Part shown: positions 35,645 through 48,100 of the stretch, piece by piece
Numbering within the stretch: position 1 is the stretch's first letter
How the letters are laid out: every line of letters begins with the position of its first letter
Source: Chiridota heheva
Taxonomy: Eukaryota; Echinodermata; Holothuroidea; Apodida; Chiridotidae
DNA: 64,000 nt
Direction: 5' to 3'
NCBI GenBank assembly: GCA_020152595.1
Contig: JAIGNY010002010.1
Coordinates: forward strand, 1,004,001 to 1,068,000
Program-made: the position numbers and the translations under genes
The notes under the pieces: generated by a model
The model's input: only the letters and a program-made list of their open reading frames with translations
Databases searched by the model: none
What the model was told of the DNA's origin: nothing

Positions 35645-38231
35645 TGATGAGAGTTTAACGACACCACAACAGCAAGGGTCAAATTGTGCCTGAGAGGTTA
35701 GATCATTCCAGAGGTAGGAAGGAGAGTAAACGGGGAGATTGAGAGAAACACGAGAACTAAAAGCCAAAAAGCTGGGATCGAGAGAGGTGTATGGGTGAAA
35801 AAATATTGTAGAGAGATAGGGGGTGGGGAAGGACTAAATAAGGTTGTAGAGGGAAGCATACTGAAGGAAGGAGATAATCTTATCTGGAGTTTTTTTTTCT
35901 TAAAAGGGCTCGGTTACTAAGTTGTGGGCAGCCAGGGAAGCTCTGGGAAGGTTGTACAGGGGGCAAGCAGGAGAATGTGATGGACTGTGAGGGTACAATG
36001 GCAATTGTTGCAAGAGGGGTGGGGAGAGCCAGTAAGGCGGTGGGAGTGAGTGAGGTGGGCGTGAGTAAGTGAGGTGGGCGTGAGTGAGTGAGGTGGGTGT
36101 GACCTATTCTAAGGTGGGTAATGTGGATGTTGTCGACACAGGATAGGTTGTGAATGGTGGGTTTGATCGGAATGGTTGGCTGGATGACGTGGAGTTTGTT
36201 ATTAATTTGGGAGTCCCATGAGGTTTGCCAGCGGCTACGAACAAGGAAAGCGATAAGCCTTTTGATGTCAGAAAGGGTTTTGGGAAAAGGGGTGAGGGCA
36301 AGCTTACCAGCTGCATCAGCCTTGTCATTGCCAGGGAGGCCAACATGGCTGGGTATCCAGAAGAAAAGAATATGTTTCCTACGGAAGGGGGCGAAAGGAG
36401 TTTACGGAGGATGAGGTGAGATGTGGAGTTATCCTATTTAACATTGAGTAATGAAGTAAGGACAGCCTTGGAGTCGGAGAAGATGGCAAAGTGGTTAAGC
36501 GGAGAGTAATCAATCAAGTTGGGGGCAAGGAGGATGGCCTTGGCCTCGGCCGAGAAGATGGATGAGTAGTCGGGAAGCCTGCTACTGAGGGTGATGTCTT
36601 GGATGACGGTAGCAGCAGCAGTCTTGTTGCCTTCCTTGGAGCCATCCAGTATAGATGGAGGTATACTTTGAGAGTTGGTCTTTGATTTGGTTGTGGAGGT
36701 TGATGAAGAGGTTAGGGTGGGTTTGGGTTTTGTGATGAGTGGAGAGGTCTAGGTGGATAGTAGAGAGGGGAGGGGGTGGCCCAGGGAGGAAAAGTGTGCC
36801 AGGAGAAAGTACTGAGAGTGGTGGGGTTGATGACAAGATGGAGGTCTGATTTGATGCGTAAGCTGAAGGGCGGGGACAGGGTTTTAGTCCTATCAAAGAG
36901 GGTGGAGAAATTGGGGTACCTAATGAGGTTGTAAACAGGCTTCTGGGTGTTGGCCCTAAAAGCATAGGAGAGGCTAAGCTTTCTACACCTTAGCAGGGAG
37001 GGGGGTTCGTTGGCTTCAACATGAAGGCTGGTGATTGGGGAGGTCCTGTAGGCACCCAGACAAAGCCTGAGAGCTTCATTTTGGATGGTGTTGATGTGAT
37101 TAAGGTAAAAAATGTCAGTGACGCACTCACAGTAGACAATATTGCCGCAGTCAAGCTTGGCACGAATGGTGAGCCTAATGATTTTGAGGACAGCATGCCG
37201 GTTCGCACCCCAAGTGGTATTGGAGAGGGGGCGGAGAATGTTGAGGGAGCTGTTGCAATTTTGTTTCAGGTTGGTGATATGTTGTTTGTAGGAGAGCTTG
37301 TGGTCTAGAGTTAAACCCAGGAACCTTAGTGTGGTCAACTTTAGGGATGCGATTGCCATTGAGCATGAGGTTCGGGTTGGGGTGGAGGTTGTTGAAATAA
37401 CAGAAGTGCATGCAGACTCTTGTCTTTGGAGAATTTAAAACCGTTGTTGTTACACCAGGCTTGCAGTCAATTGAGGTTGATTTAAAGCCTATTTTCGACA
37501 AGAGGAAAGCTTGGGGAGGAGTAGAAGATGGTAAAGTCGTCCACGTAGAGGGCATGTTTGATGTGGGGCCAAGGTTGTCCGCTATGTAGTTAATGCAGGT
37601 TGTAGAGAATGGAAGAGAGGATGCTGCCTTGGGGGACGCCCTCTTCTTGGGGATAGGGGTTGGAGAGGGTGTGGCCAATATGAACTTGGAACTGTCTGGG
37701 TGAGAGGGAGTTTTGAATAAAGGTGGGGAGGTGGCCTCTGAGGCCGATGGTGTGAAGTTTGCAGACAATGCCGTATTTTCAAATAGTGTCAACAGCTTTC
37801 TTGAGGTCGAAAAAGATGGCAATGAGGTGTTCCTTTTTTGCAAAGGATTCCCGAATAGTGGTGTCGAGTGTAATTAACTGGTCCAGGGTATTGCAACGTT
37901 TCCGGAAGCCACTTTGGTGAGGGGAGAGGATTCTGTTGGTCTCAAGGAACCAGTTTAGTCTGGTTAATGATCCTTTCCATAATTTTACAGAGACAGCAGG
38001 TGAGGGCTATGGAGCTGTAGCTGGAGGGGTCGGTACTGTCTTTTCCGGTGTGGGGACGGGGGTGACGATAGCTGTCATCCAGATAGGGGGAAAGGAGTGT
38101 GAGGACCAGATGTGGTTAAGGATGGTGAGTGGGGTAGTGGTGGCCTTGTTGGGGAGGTGTTCCAGGAATTGGTGGGCAATGTTATCTGGGCCCTTGGAGA
38201 AGCAGCCAGCATCATGGATGGCTTGATTTAT
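35645..38231 (-). mobile_element. Degenerate 5'-truncated jockey-type LINE (RT + RNase H)
   Basis: Read on the minus strand from 38,231, reverse-transcriptase blocks appear in order: SGFRKRCNTLDQLI, FFDLKKAVDT (about 37,815), EGVPQGSILSSILY and the catalytic YVDD (37,537-37,548), then FLGLTLDHKLSYKQHI and LRLCLGAYRTSPI. An RNase H domain follows, with DGSK (about 36,636-36,647), SAEAKAILLA, FSDSKAVL and WIPSHVGLPGNDKADAAGK (about 36,300-36,365). Several frameshifts and in-frame stops interrupt it and the 5' half (ORF1, endonuclease) is absent, so it is an inactive fragment. RT plus RNase H indicates the jockey/I superfamily; the exact clade is not determined. Confidence 0.93.
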
Positions 38232-41200
38232 TTCGAAAGGATGATTGCAATAGGATGAATGAGCAATCGTGTTTGCATCATACTTGCTATGATTATGTTG
38301 TTAATGTGCAAATTGCTAATGTTGTCAACATTTTCAATGATCAGCATGGTGTGTGTGGCTTATTAATAAATATCCTGGAACAAATTTTTGATGATATGCA
38401 ATGACATGACACTTAATACAAATTTTGCAAATCAATCAGCTTATGAAAAAGAAGCATCGGAACCACAAAATCTTTTAGTTCTAATTATTTACAGATTCAA
38501 TGCCATTTTCTTTTGTAATAGGTTTTCAAGTCTAGCAAATGGTCACCTGAGTAAGATGGTCCCGTACAGCCATGCGTACCAGTGCATGCTTGAACCAGCG
38601 AGAGCGTCCATGTGTATTCACTGGCGGACCAGCGGTATAGCCCAAGTTACAATAACACCAAAAATGGAACATTAATCCACAAGAAATGTTTGGGAATTGA
38701 CATTTACTATAAAAATATTTTGAACTTTTCTTTTTTCCGTACCTTTTGTTGTAATAGAACTTGTGCAGCAGAATAGAACGCATAGATAAGTGTAGCCATA
38801 GTAGTTTTGCCAAATTTACATCTGTATTTTCCCAGAATGTGCCTTAATCATTGCATGTTTAACCTTTTTTGTGTTATTATTAGAATGAAATACGGTAAAT
38901 GTAAAGACAAGGGGGTAGGGCAGCAAGAATGAAGACCGGGAAGGGAGGGAGATATGGCTTAGCAATATGGAGGAGGGAAGACAAATGGATGCTAATTGTG
39001 CGGAAAGACAGGTCACCGACTACTAAGAAAGACAATTACAAGCAAATTTCTTATTCACTGTATTTTCAACTTCCTTCCATTATACAGGCCAGGCAAGAAA
39101 AAGAAAGTAAAATGGGTTGCCTCGGGTTACTCTATTCTACAATATATAAATATGTTGAGAATACACTCTGCCATTTTTTGCTTTGCTATTTCTTAACATT
39201 AAAAAATATTGATTAGAAAAATAACTTAATAATAACCTAAAATTGGCACAATTATGTCATGTACAAAATCAGTCATTGCGAGGAAAAAAAAAGTCTATTG
39301 CCTTAATCAAAAAGCAAGTACAGTGTCTATATTATTGGTGATCTGTGTATGGTAGGTGATAAGACAGCAGAGGACAAAGTATGCATTGTTACAAATTAAG
39401 GAAGGAAGGAAAAATTGTGCCAGTTGCCAACCTATCCTGTTTTGATTCATCCCTAGAAGAAATTATATCCTCCAGGAAATGCATGTAATATATCTATATA
39501 TATATATATAATAAAGACACGTTTGTTCCTTAAAAACTCTTTTTAATAGTTTTTTTTTCAATATCTTGAAATCAACACAAAAAGAAACTCGGAACAATTC
39601 CCCCATCCCAGAATGGTACAATCCCCTTTGGTCATTTATAGGATCATGTTAGGAACTCACAAACTGCCTGGTGTGTTTTGATTTTGTACATCACAATCAT
39701 ATATGCTATTGTCCAAATGATTATAACTTATTAAAAAAAATATAACATTGCTAATAAAATAAGTCATTATAAAACTACTACATGGCAACTCATGAAGCAT
39801 CCAGTCCTAATCCTAATGAACAATGATTAAATGTGATCCACTATTTCAATTTCTTAAGAGCGCACCCATACTACGACTCAACAGGTCTACGAGCATGTGT
39901 TATTCTGAGTTTTCCCCCTCATTTAACTGAAATTTAACAAAAATGTGCACTTTTTTTGTTTGTTTATTATGTTAGGTAATAAACTCTGGTCAAAACAGGA
40001 TATTTTTGTAACCAAGTACAGTTGGGTATCTAAGACTTCACAAAGATTTTGTGAAAATAAGCTTTTTTTTTTTTTTTTTTAAATGAATGAATTAGGGAAT
40101 AAAATACACCTGCAGCAGATTGCTTATATGCAGCATAAAATAATGCAGCCTTCAGGGACAAAAAATGGGGTTGCTCTCATTTCGGATGAAATTTAAAGTT
40201 ATATTTTTACAATACTGTATTAAAGTTTGATTTACGTGTCCACTGAGTAGCAAATGATGACAATTACTGAAATTTTAAGCAGCTACTTCTGTATACAATT
40301 AATTGAGCACAAATTCTATGAAGTAGTTGAAATGCTGGGATAATAACCGACAAAGAATCCCTTACACCCGCTTGACCAAAACGTCTGTTTATGATGCCAA
40401 CTGACAGGGATTACTGAAAAAGAAAAAGTTTGGTCAGGATTCAGGTAAAAATATTTTTAAACCACCAGACATGAAAATTTCAGAGTGCCCCTGGGGTCAA
40501 ATAAGTATATAAACTTGCTTTGCTACATATTACCAAAAGTACTGAAATCTAGTGAATTGCAACTATACAACATATGATACCACTTAGCAACCCTATCAAA
40601 CATATACAACCTCACATACAGGTTTCCATTAAATACACTTTTTTTTAAACACCATTTGAATGCATAACCCACGTAGTCACAGTTTCTCTTGCATATACAT
40701 TCTACACAACCCAAAATACTTTAAAAATGCTCTGTTGATCTCAAGTCTTGTAATGAATATTCACAATAAAGCTACCCTGGGCTCAGCCCGCAAATAAGTC
40801 AAATTATTTCCAATTATTCAACAAATAATAAATACAAATATTAAACCTAAGGCAGGAAAATTTTACTTTTTAAATCAACACATACTTTTTGGTAGAATCT
40901 TTGATGCTGGTATTTCAAATACCAGATAATATCAAAGAAGAAACTAAATAATTACAGCAGTTGTGAAGAAAAAAATAATCTATAAAACTGAATTCAAGAT
41001 GAGCAGAAATTAGATATACAAAAAAAACGAACATCCTTTTATGGAAATTTTTTAATCTTTCATTAAAAATCAAAATTAGGTTGACTTGAAAACTACCAAC
41101 GAGTTCACCGTTTCCATGCTGTAAATCCAGATTTGTTAACATGGTAAGCAATTTTGATGAGCCAAATCTTTTCTTTGATGTTCGGTGGGAGGAGATTAGG

Positions 41201-44200
41201 AAAAGATGTGCATGCGCTTATCATGGCCTGCCAAATTCAACAAAATAAAATGTTGATTACCCATAAAACTGATGTAAATGATAAAACAAAAAAATAGCAA
41301 CCATCTTTATCCTTTGTGCTTGAAATAAGCTAAACCAGAGGTGGAATTTGGAAGAAAACTGTTTTCACTTTTCACCCACTAGTGCCCGACTATCCTGTTG
41401 TAATCCCTACCCTGGTTCACTTCCACACAAACAACAAATTGCTACTACCACAGGTCACATTCACTATTTACAATCTCACAGAACCACTTTCATACATTTG
41501 TTCCAAACCATCCATCTGGAATGGCAATTGTAAATACTTCGAAGCTTAACAGAGGGCAGCCTGAATACTGTTAAATATTGCAAAGAAAGGTTTCATCAAA
41601 GCATTCACATCATCACTGGTGATCGGCCATTGTCCATCAAACTTTTCACAGCTGGGTTTGCCCATAAAAGCATCCAGCTATTATTGTTGTGTTTAACATT
41701 TATGAATTAGACCCCTCCCATCCCAAAAATAGTCAGCTCAATTAAACGGTCGTAATTCAGTCCCTCTTGCTCAGCTTAGGGGATCAGAGCAGGGAGATAG
41801 TACAGGCATGGGCACCTTTGTTGGCTGCCGCCATTCTAATGCAAGCGCTTTGAGCATGCAGTTGTGTGGATATTATTATCATCATCCCATTACTTGTGCA
41901 TAAAATAAGTTATAAGCAAGACGAAAGCATAGATCAATTCTCGGCCTTAAAACCAGAAAGACTCATCAATGTGCAAACTGGGAGACTAAGGCTAGTTTGC
42001 CAGCTAGAAAATACCTCTACACTGGACGACGTAACGAAGGCCACTTGGCAGCACTTGACTGCAGAAAACACTAAGGAAGTTACATGGTTCTGCAACAAAC
42101 AGCAATTCAGCTGTATTTAATAAATGATGTATTCAACAAATGCAATATGTACCTACTTATTACAAAAGCAATTTGCTAATGACAAAGCAACTCATTTCTA
42201 CAGACATGTGCCTAAGCCTGGATTAATGTGACATCATTATAATGTACATTTGTTTTTTATATTTGACTTTGACAAGAACGGTAATTGTATCTTCTGAGTA
42301 ATGGAGACCTAATCAAAGTAGACCGAAGATGATTTGGCTTGTTTGCCTACACTTAGGAGTATGGAATAAGAAAAACTAAAAATGCAAAAAGAGATAGAAT
42401 TTTTTAAAGAGTATAAGTGTTTTTTTTTTAAATCTGTAGATGGCACACATAATATTGAATATGAATGATTTATTGATTACATACAAAAGTACTTTCACAC
42501 ACTCGATCCAACACAGGATTGAACTCTTTTTTCAGATTATTTCTGCCTAAGAATTATTTCAGGGTACTTTATGGCCTTGAATTAAGTGTCCAGCGATCAT
42601 TCACACTTCATACTGAATGATTTACTTTGTGAAGATACAGTCACCACTTCCTTCTGACAGCAGAGTCTACACTTTGTTTTGTTTGTGTGATGAGGGCTTA
42701 ACGGCCTACACTTTGTATACTACACTTTGTATATCATCTTCACATGCCTCTATGCTCAAACGTCACTTTGTCTTACTATTCTCCGGTTCTGACCATTCTA
42801 AAGACATGTTTGCTGGGCTTCAGGATGTAAGATTTGAATGAGAATTAAAATATGTTCCATAATGCGGGATCAGGGGATATACAAGTATATTTGTAGCTTT
42901 CTGGGAATCCCCAACCATCTACTTATCATTGTACTTTCTGCTTTTGTTTATCAATGCACATATACTATTCTCCGGTTGAATTAAAGCTTCCACACCTACA
43001 ATAATGGCCCCCTATAGTTTCTCATTATGTAATTCTGGAAAGTACATGATTCTTTACTTTTCAAAATATGTTTGTTTTCTACTTAGGTCAAAATTCTCTG
43101 CATTATGCCTTTTCAATGATACACATTGAAAACTTAGATGGGAATTCCAACTGGTATATCAATAAGTTGCAAAAAAGCCAGTCCTACTGCCTTGGAAAAG
43201 TCCTGTAATAACACAGCAAGAGTGCATGTTTATTCTCATAACATATATTATTTATCTTTGCATTGGGCTATACTTTTCTTTCTGTAGTAGGGGGAACAGC
43301 TTTTTTTAATTCAAAATCTTATGTATTTTTATTTTGCTGGAAAGTGGGTGGATATGGAGGGGGGGAGGGGGGGCAAGTCCCTACCATCCCCCAGGAATTA
43401 TAGCCCTGCATGCAAGCAAAATACCCTTAATATTCTGATAAATATGCAGATCGGTGACAGCTTTGGGTTTTGACTCAAAATTACTTATCAATTTGTCATT
43501 TCAGAATATCTGTACAATTTCAGAAGCTCTGTATAATTTCAGAAAAAATTTCTATTCACTGATTTTTCAAATTTGCCAGTTCACTTGATCCATCTCACAA
43601 TGATAGAAACAATACAATTTAGGTTTGGTGTGCTTCATTATTTCCCAAACTATTTTCTAATTGTTTATGAAACCCCAAATCATTCCAGAGATCTACAGAT
43701 TTATAAAAGCAATTCTACCATAATTCCAGTAGGCTTGATTAAGTTTGTGAATTTATGCAAATCAGATGAATAAAATCATTTGCACAAGAACTGAATATAC
43801 ATGAAGTAATAAGATACAAGCCATACCTAGATGTTCGTATCTTGTATGAAACCAAGTCTTGACTAAAAAGAATACTTGTTCTGTACATTTTCACTTCAAC
43901 AAATATGTGACCAAAGCTGCCATTATTAGTGCTGCAAAAATGTCACAAAAATGACAGCAATTTGCAAAGTGGCTAGCAAGATACAGATGTCATCCTGCAT
44001 GAATGCTAAGAGACCTATGTGATGTCATCATGCACTCTCACTACAAGAGAGACCTATGCAGGAATACTACCAAAAGTGCTTCAACTACAGGAATAGAAAT
44101 CTCCAGGGGTAAAGGTAGGTTTATGAGACACTCACTTTCAAAATAACAACTGTTCATGGAAAGTTATCCTTAAAGCCACTATTCAATGGAATATCTATTT

Positions 44201-44295
44201 AAAATATACATATTCAAGAATGAATATTCATTATTTACATATATGCTCTTGGTTAAATGAAAAATGTGTGTAATGGGTTTGGTCTAAAAGGGGCA
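38232..44295. other. No recognised gene between LINE and minus-strand gene
   Basis: AT-rich sequence with homopolymer runs and a short (TA)n near 39,490. No domain or exon chain was recognised. The part nearest 44.3 kb may be a long 3' UTR of the minus-strand gene, which cannot be shown here. Confidence 0.45.
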
Positions 44296-45166
44296 CTATG
44301 CTATTTTCTCATATCCATCATCGCTGTCTGATTCAGGCACATTATCATATTGCTCCTTCACCTTCCTTGGTTGTGACTTGTTTTGATCCCCTGAATAACT
44401 TTGATCTACATGTCTAAAAGGGTCCGTGCCCACAGAAGAATGAGCCATGTCCCCCTCGGTCCCACTTTACCATCGTTCATTTGGCCCTTGTTCAAACCAT
44501 TTTTAGTCTCATTATTTTCTTGTATACCTAAGTCAGCAAAAGCTTCATCAATATCAACTGGAAATTTTAATTCTCCTCTCCTGGAAGTCGACTGTTCCTC
44601 TTCCACCTCCCCGATGTATGGAATATCGAGCTCAAAGCTGTCCATTTGCTGTGACAATAATGGATTTTCTACGATCGTCAAGCTCTGATCCCGTTCATAG
44701 CCCAGACTACAATCTAGAGGTATACCCTCAGCGTCCACAAGTGTTTCTTCGTTATCACCTTCCTCTCGTTTCTCTGTCTTATCGTCACTTAAAGACTCTG
44801 ACTTGTCTGGAGCACTTTTCTCCCCGCTGTTATTGGCTTCCACATCCTCCACTTGCTCTTCGACTTCAACAAGAGTGAATTCAATGTTCAAACCTCCCGA
44901 TAACCGTTTAATGTCTTCCGTCTTCTCTGTTCCCTCTTGCTTGCTCAAATCATTCAGCTCTTCGTCTTGCATCGGAGAAGGTTCAGAATTTTCGTCAACC
45001 TTGTGATTCGAATTCTGATCCTTCAGATCTTCCGATTTGTCAGTTAATAATGCCTGCTCCTGGCCAATCATTTCCTCTTCTTCCCGATTTACAATTTTCT
45101 GGTCACCTTCAGAATCAGAGAGCTGATCACACGGTGAATCTTCCTGTTTGGTCACAATATTATCAT
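44296..45166 (-). CDS. Unidentified gene, last exon (acidic tail; possible frameshift)
   Basis: The acceptor is TTTCTCTCGTAG at 45178-45167, and the exon completes a split Asp codon from the previous exon (phase 1). It is very acidic throughout (REEEEMIGQEQALLTDKSED, EVEEQVEDVEANNSG). The literal frame stops at 44408-44406 after an uncharacteristic hydrophobic WLILLWARTLL. One extra base in the C5 run at 44451-44455 (a G run on the coding strand) would switch to a frame continuing GDMAHSSVGTDPFRHVDQ and ending VPESDSDDGYEKIA at the stop 44298-44296, in keeping with the acidic composition. Confidence 0.78.
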
Positions 45167-48100
45167 CTACGAGAGAAATATTGAAAAATAATTTAGTTTT
45201 TTCTTAACAATGATAAAGTCAACATAGCTTGAATTAATGGGATATTCTTAAAGATACCAGATACTTTGTGAGACCTTCCTTCTGGTAAACTCCAGACATT
45301 AAAATGTTTTTTTCCCCAAAAAATTAATTTCACTTTAATCTGATTGTTTCATTAAAAGGATTAACAACAAATTATTCACAACTCCTGGAGATGCATAACT
45401 TCCACAAAACTTTGGCACAAATATACTTATATATAAATATATTAGTTAAATCTGTATAAACCATTTTTGCCCAATTTGCAAAATCGTTAAGTTATTAGAG
45501 TTATTGGAAACATATAACATCCCAATGTACCAGCTAGGAAAGAAATGATTTAATTCTGATGTAATTGTTTTGTAATTTTGAAGAAAAGAAATTCACAAAA
45601 TGCAAAAAATAGACCAAAAAATCAAACATTCTTTACAGTCAATGTTTGGGCTTATATAAACAAAGTTTATGGAAGAAATGATTTAATTTTTGACCAATTT
45701 ACACATTGAAATTCCTAATTTTTACCATAACTTTTAACCACATTTTCCCATGCAAATAAACATCAACAGTCATTAGATAAACAAATCTTTTTAAAGAAAC
45801 AAAAATGGGTCATCTACCTATCCTTGTATTTTGAACAATGAAATTTTCCCCACACAAAAAGCATGAACAAAAAAACCAAACAATGGACACCTGCCAATAG
45901 ATACCCCAAAAGGTTCACAAGAGACACAAGCACATAGATACAAGTAAATATTTTGTACTTAAAACAAAAACACAAGAAATAAAATGCATTTTGATAGATA
46001 TTTTGATAGATAAAACAAAAACAGAAGAAATTTTGATAGATAAAAGCAAATTAAATCATCAACAAAAGGTAAGGTACGATAAAACTGATATAAAAATGAT
46101 TTTCAGTTGTACAAAACTTCTGTAGTTGTGGGATATTAAATCATGAAACCATATAAAATGTGATGGGGAAACAGGGTTTAAAGTGTGATGTAGCAAAATC
46201 CAATGATTGTACAGAAGCTATGAAGGTTACAGGATTGGTGGAAGGGATTTGGAACTTGAATTAGGAGAGGAATTGATTAGAGGTGGGAGGTATGCATGTT
46301 TATAAGTGTACACTTCAAATTGCTGACAGAACCGACCTTTGGTACTTTTATCCAATTAAGTGAAAGAATAAATCTTGTTTTATAGATTGTGAATTTCTAC
46401 TCTTGAAGTATTCCATAAATATTCACAACAAAGGAAATTTACTGCGATCGTGACCAATAATATTCAATTGAAAATGGTTCTTTTTGACGCTGCAACAAAA
46501 CCAACTTATAGGAATATTTGGATAATTTGTGGATCTTTTCTCATTTTTCAACAAATAATGAACAAATTAAAGCTCAAGCATTGGAAATGTTTCAGAGGAA
46601 TGTGCTGTTGGTTATATAACGCTACTTCTGAAATAACATAGGTGATTTTCAGTGATTGAAGTAAGATTTACAAGTGATTCTAATATAGTGTATGATACTA
46701 ATATAGTGTTTGATACTAATATAGTGTTTGATACTAATATAGTGTATGATACTAATATAGTGTATGATACTAATACAGTATTTGATACTAATATAGTGTA
46801 TGATACTAATACATTTAAATCTTGCAGTGGACACCAAAGTATTTCCATTTCTACACACTTAGGGAAATGGAACAGATGACAAAAATATTACATTCTAAAA
46901 AATGAATATGATTTAGAAGAAACAAAAAGGCAATTTTGAAATAGAGAAATAGGCCAAAAACGATGATTTGCAATTAAGATTGAATAGTTTGCTTATTTGC
47001 TGTTTAATACTTTGCTTTGAATTTATTTGATTCCAATCAATGGTTGACATTTTTTCCTTTATTCTGAAATGGAGAACTATTCCCCCCTAAAAAAGGATAA
47101 AAATCTTGGAAAAATAATTACAGCTGTTTTAGGAATTTAGGTGCATACAATATTTTAAGAACAGGTGGCAGGTAGAATGTAAGTATTTTGTCTTAACACT
47201 GCAATGCATTGCATCTAGTGTATGTCATCTAGTTCATGTAGTTATTATTAGCAACCTGATTACCAACAACAAGACCTATCATTCTTCTATCTTAGTACTT
47301 TTCAAGGGATATATTTATAAACGGCAGGTTTGAAAGTTGGCCAAACAGTAAATTGTTTAGTCAGTAAATTTGACAATGAAATGCTTGAACCTACAATGAG
47401 ATCAACCATCTACATTTTTAAAACTGTGTTCCCAAGTTGGTCAAAAACTTGCAAAACAGCACAAATTTAATTATTATTGTTCTGTGCTTTTTGTAATCAC
47501 CTTAGTCATTTCAGTGTCATTCACTACACTCATCTCTCAACAACCCCTCTTTCTCAAGCAGATAGGTAGGGGTACCAATCATTAAAATGATAGGAGGTAC
47601 CAATCAATCAAATGATAGGAGGTACCAATCAATCAAATGATAGGAGGTACCAATCAATCAAATGATAGGGTACCAATCAATCAAATGATAGGGGTACCAA
47701 TCAACCAAATGATAGGGTACCAATCAATCAAATGATAGGGGTACCAATCAATCAAATGATAGGGTACCAATCATTCAAATGATAAGGGTACCAATCAATC
47801 AAATGATAGGGTACCAATCAATCAAATGATAGGGTACCAATCAATCAAATGATAAGGGTACCAATCAATCAAATGATAGGGTACCAATCAATCAAATGAT
47901 AGGGTACCAATCAATCAAATGATAGGTACCAATCAATCAAATGATAGGGTACCAATCAATCAAATGATAGGGTACCAATCAATCAAATGATAGGGGGTAC
48001 CAATCAATCAAATGATAGGGTACCAATCAATCAAATGATAGGGTACCAATCAATCAAATGATAGGGTACCAATCAATCAAATGATAAGGGTACCAATCAA

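Noticed and set aside
36154..38226. Plus-strand frames over the LINE
   Set aside because: They are antisense shadows of the degenerate minus-strand RT-RNase H sequence.
39060..39196. Possible exon PGKKKKVKWVASGYSIL after an ATTATACAG acceptor
   Set aside because: The basic run looks NLS-like, but the frame soon becomes low-complexity and stops. There is no partner exon, donor or recognisable domain.
41866..42120. 84-codon frame (KPERLINVQTGRLRLVCQLEN)
   Set aside because: It looks protein-like in composition, but there is no recognised family, no flanking splice sites and no support from neighbours.
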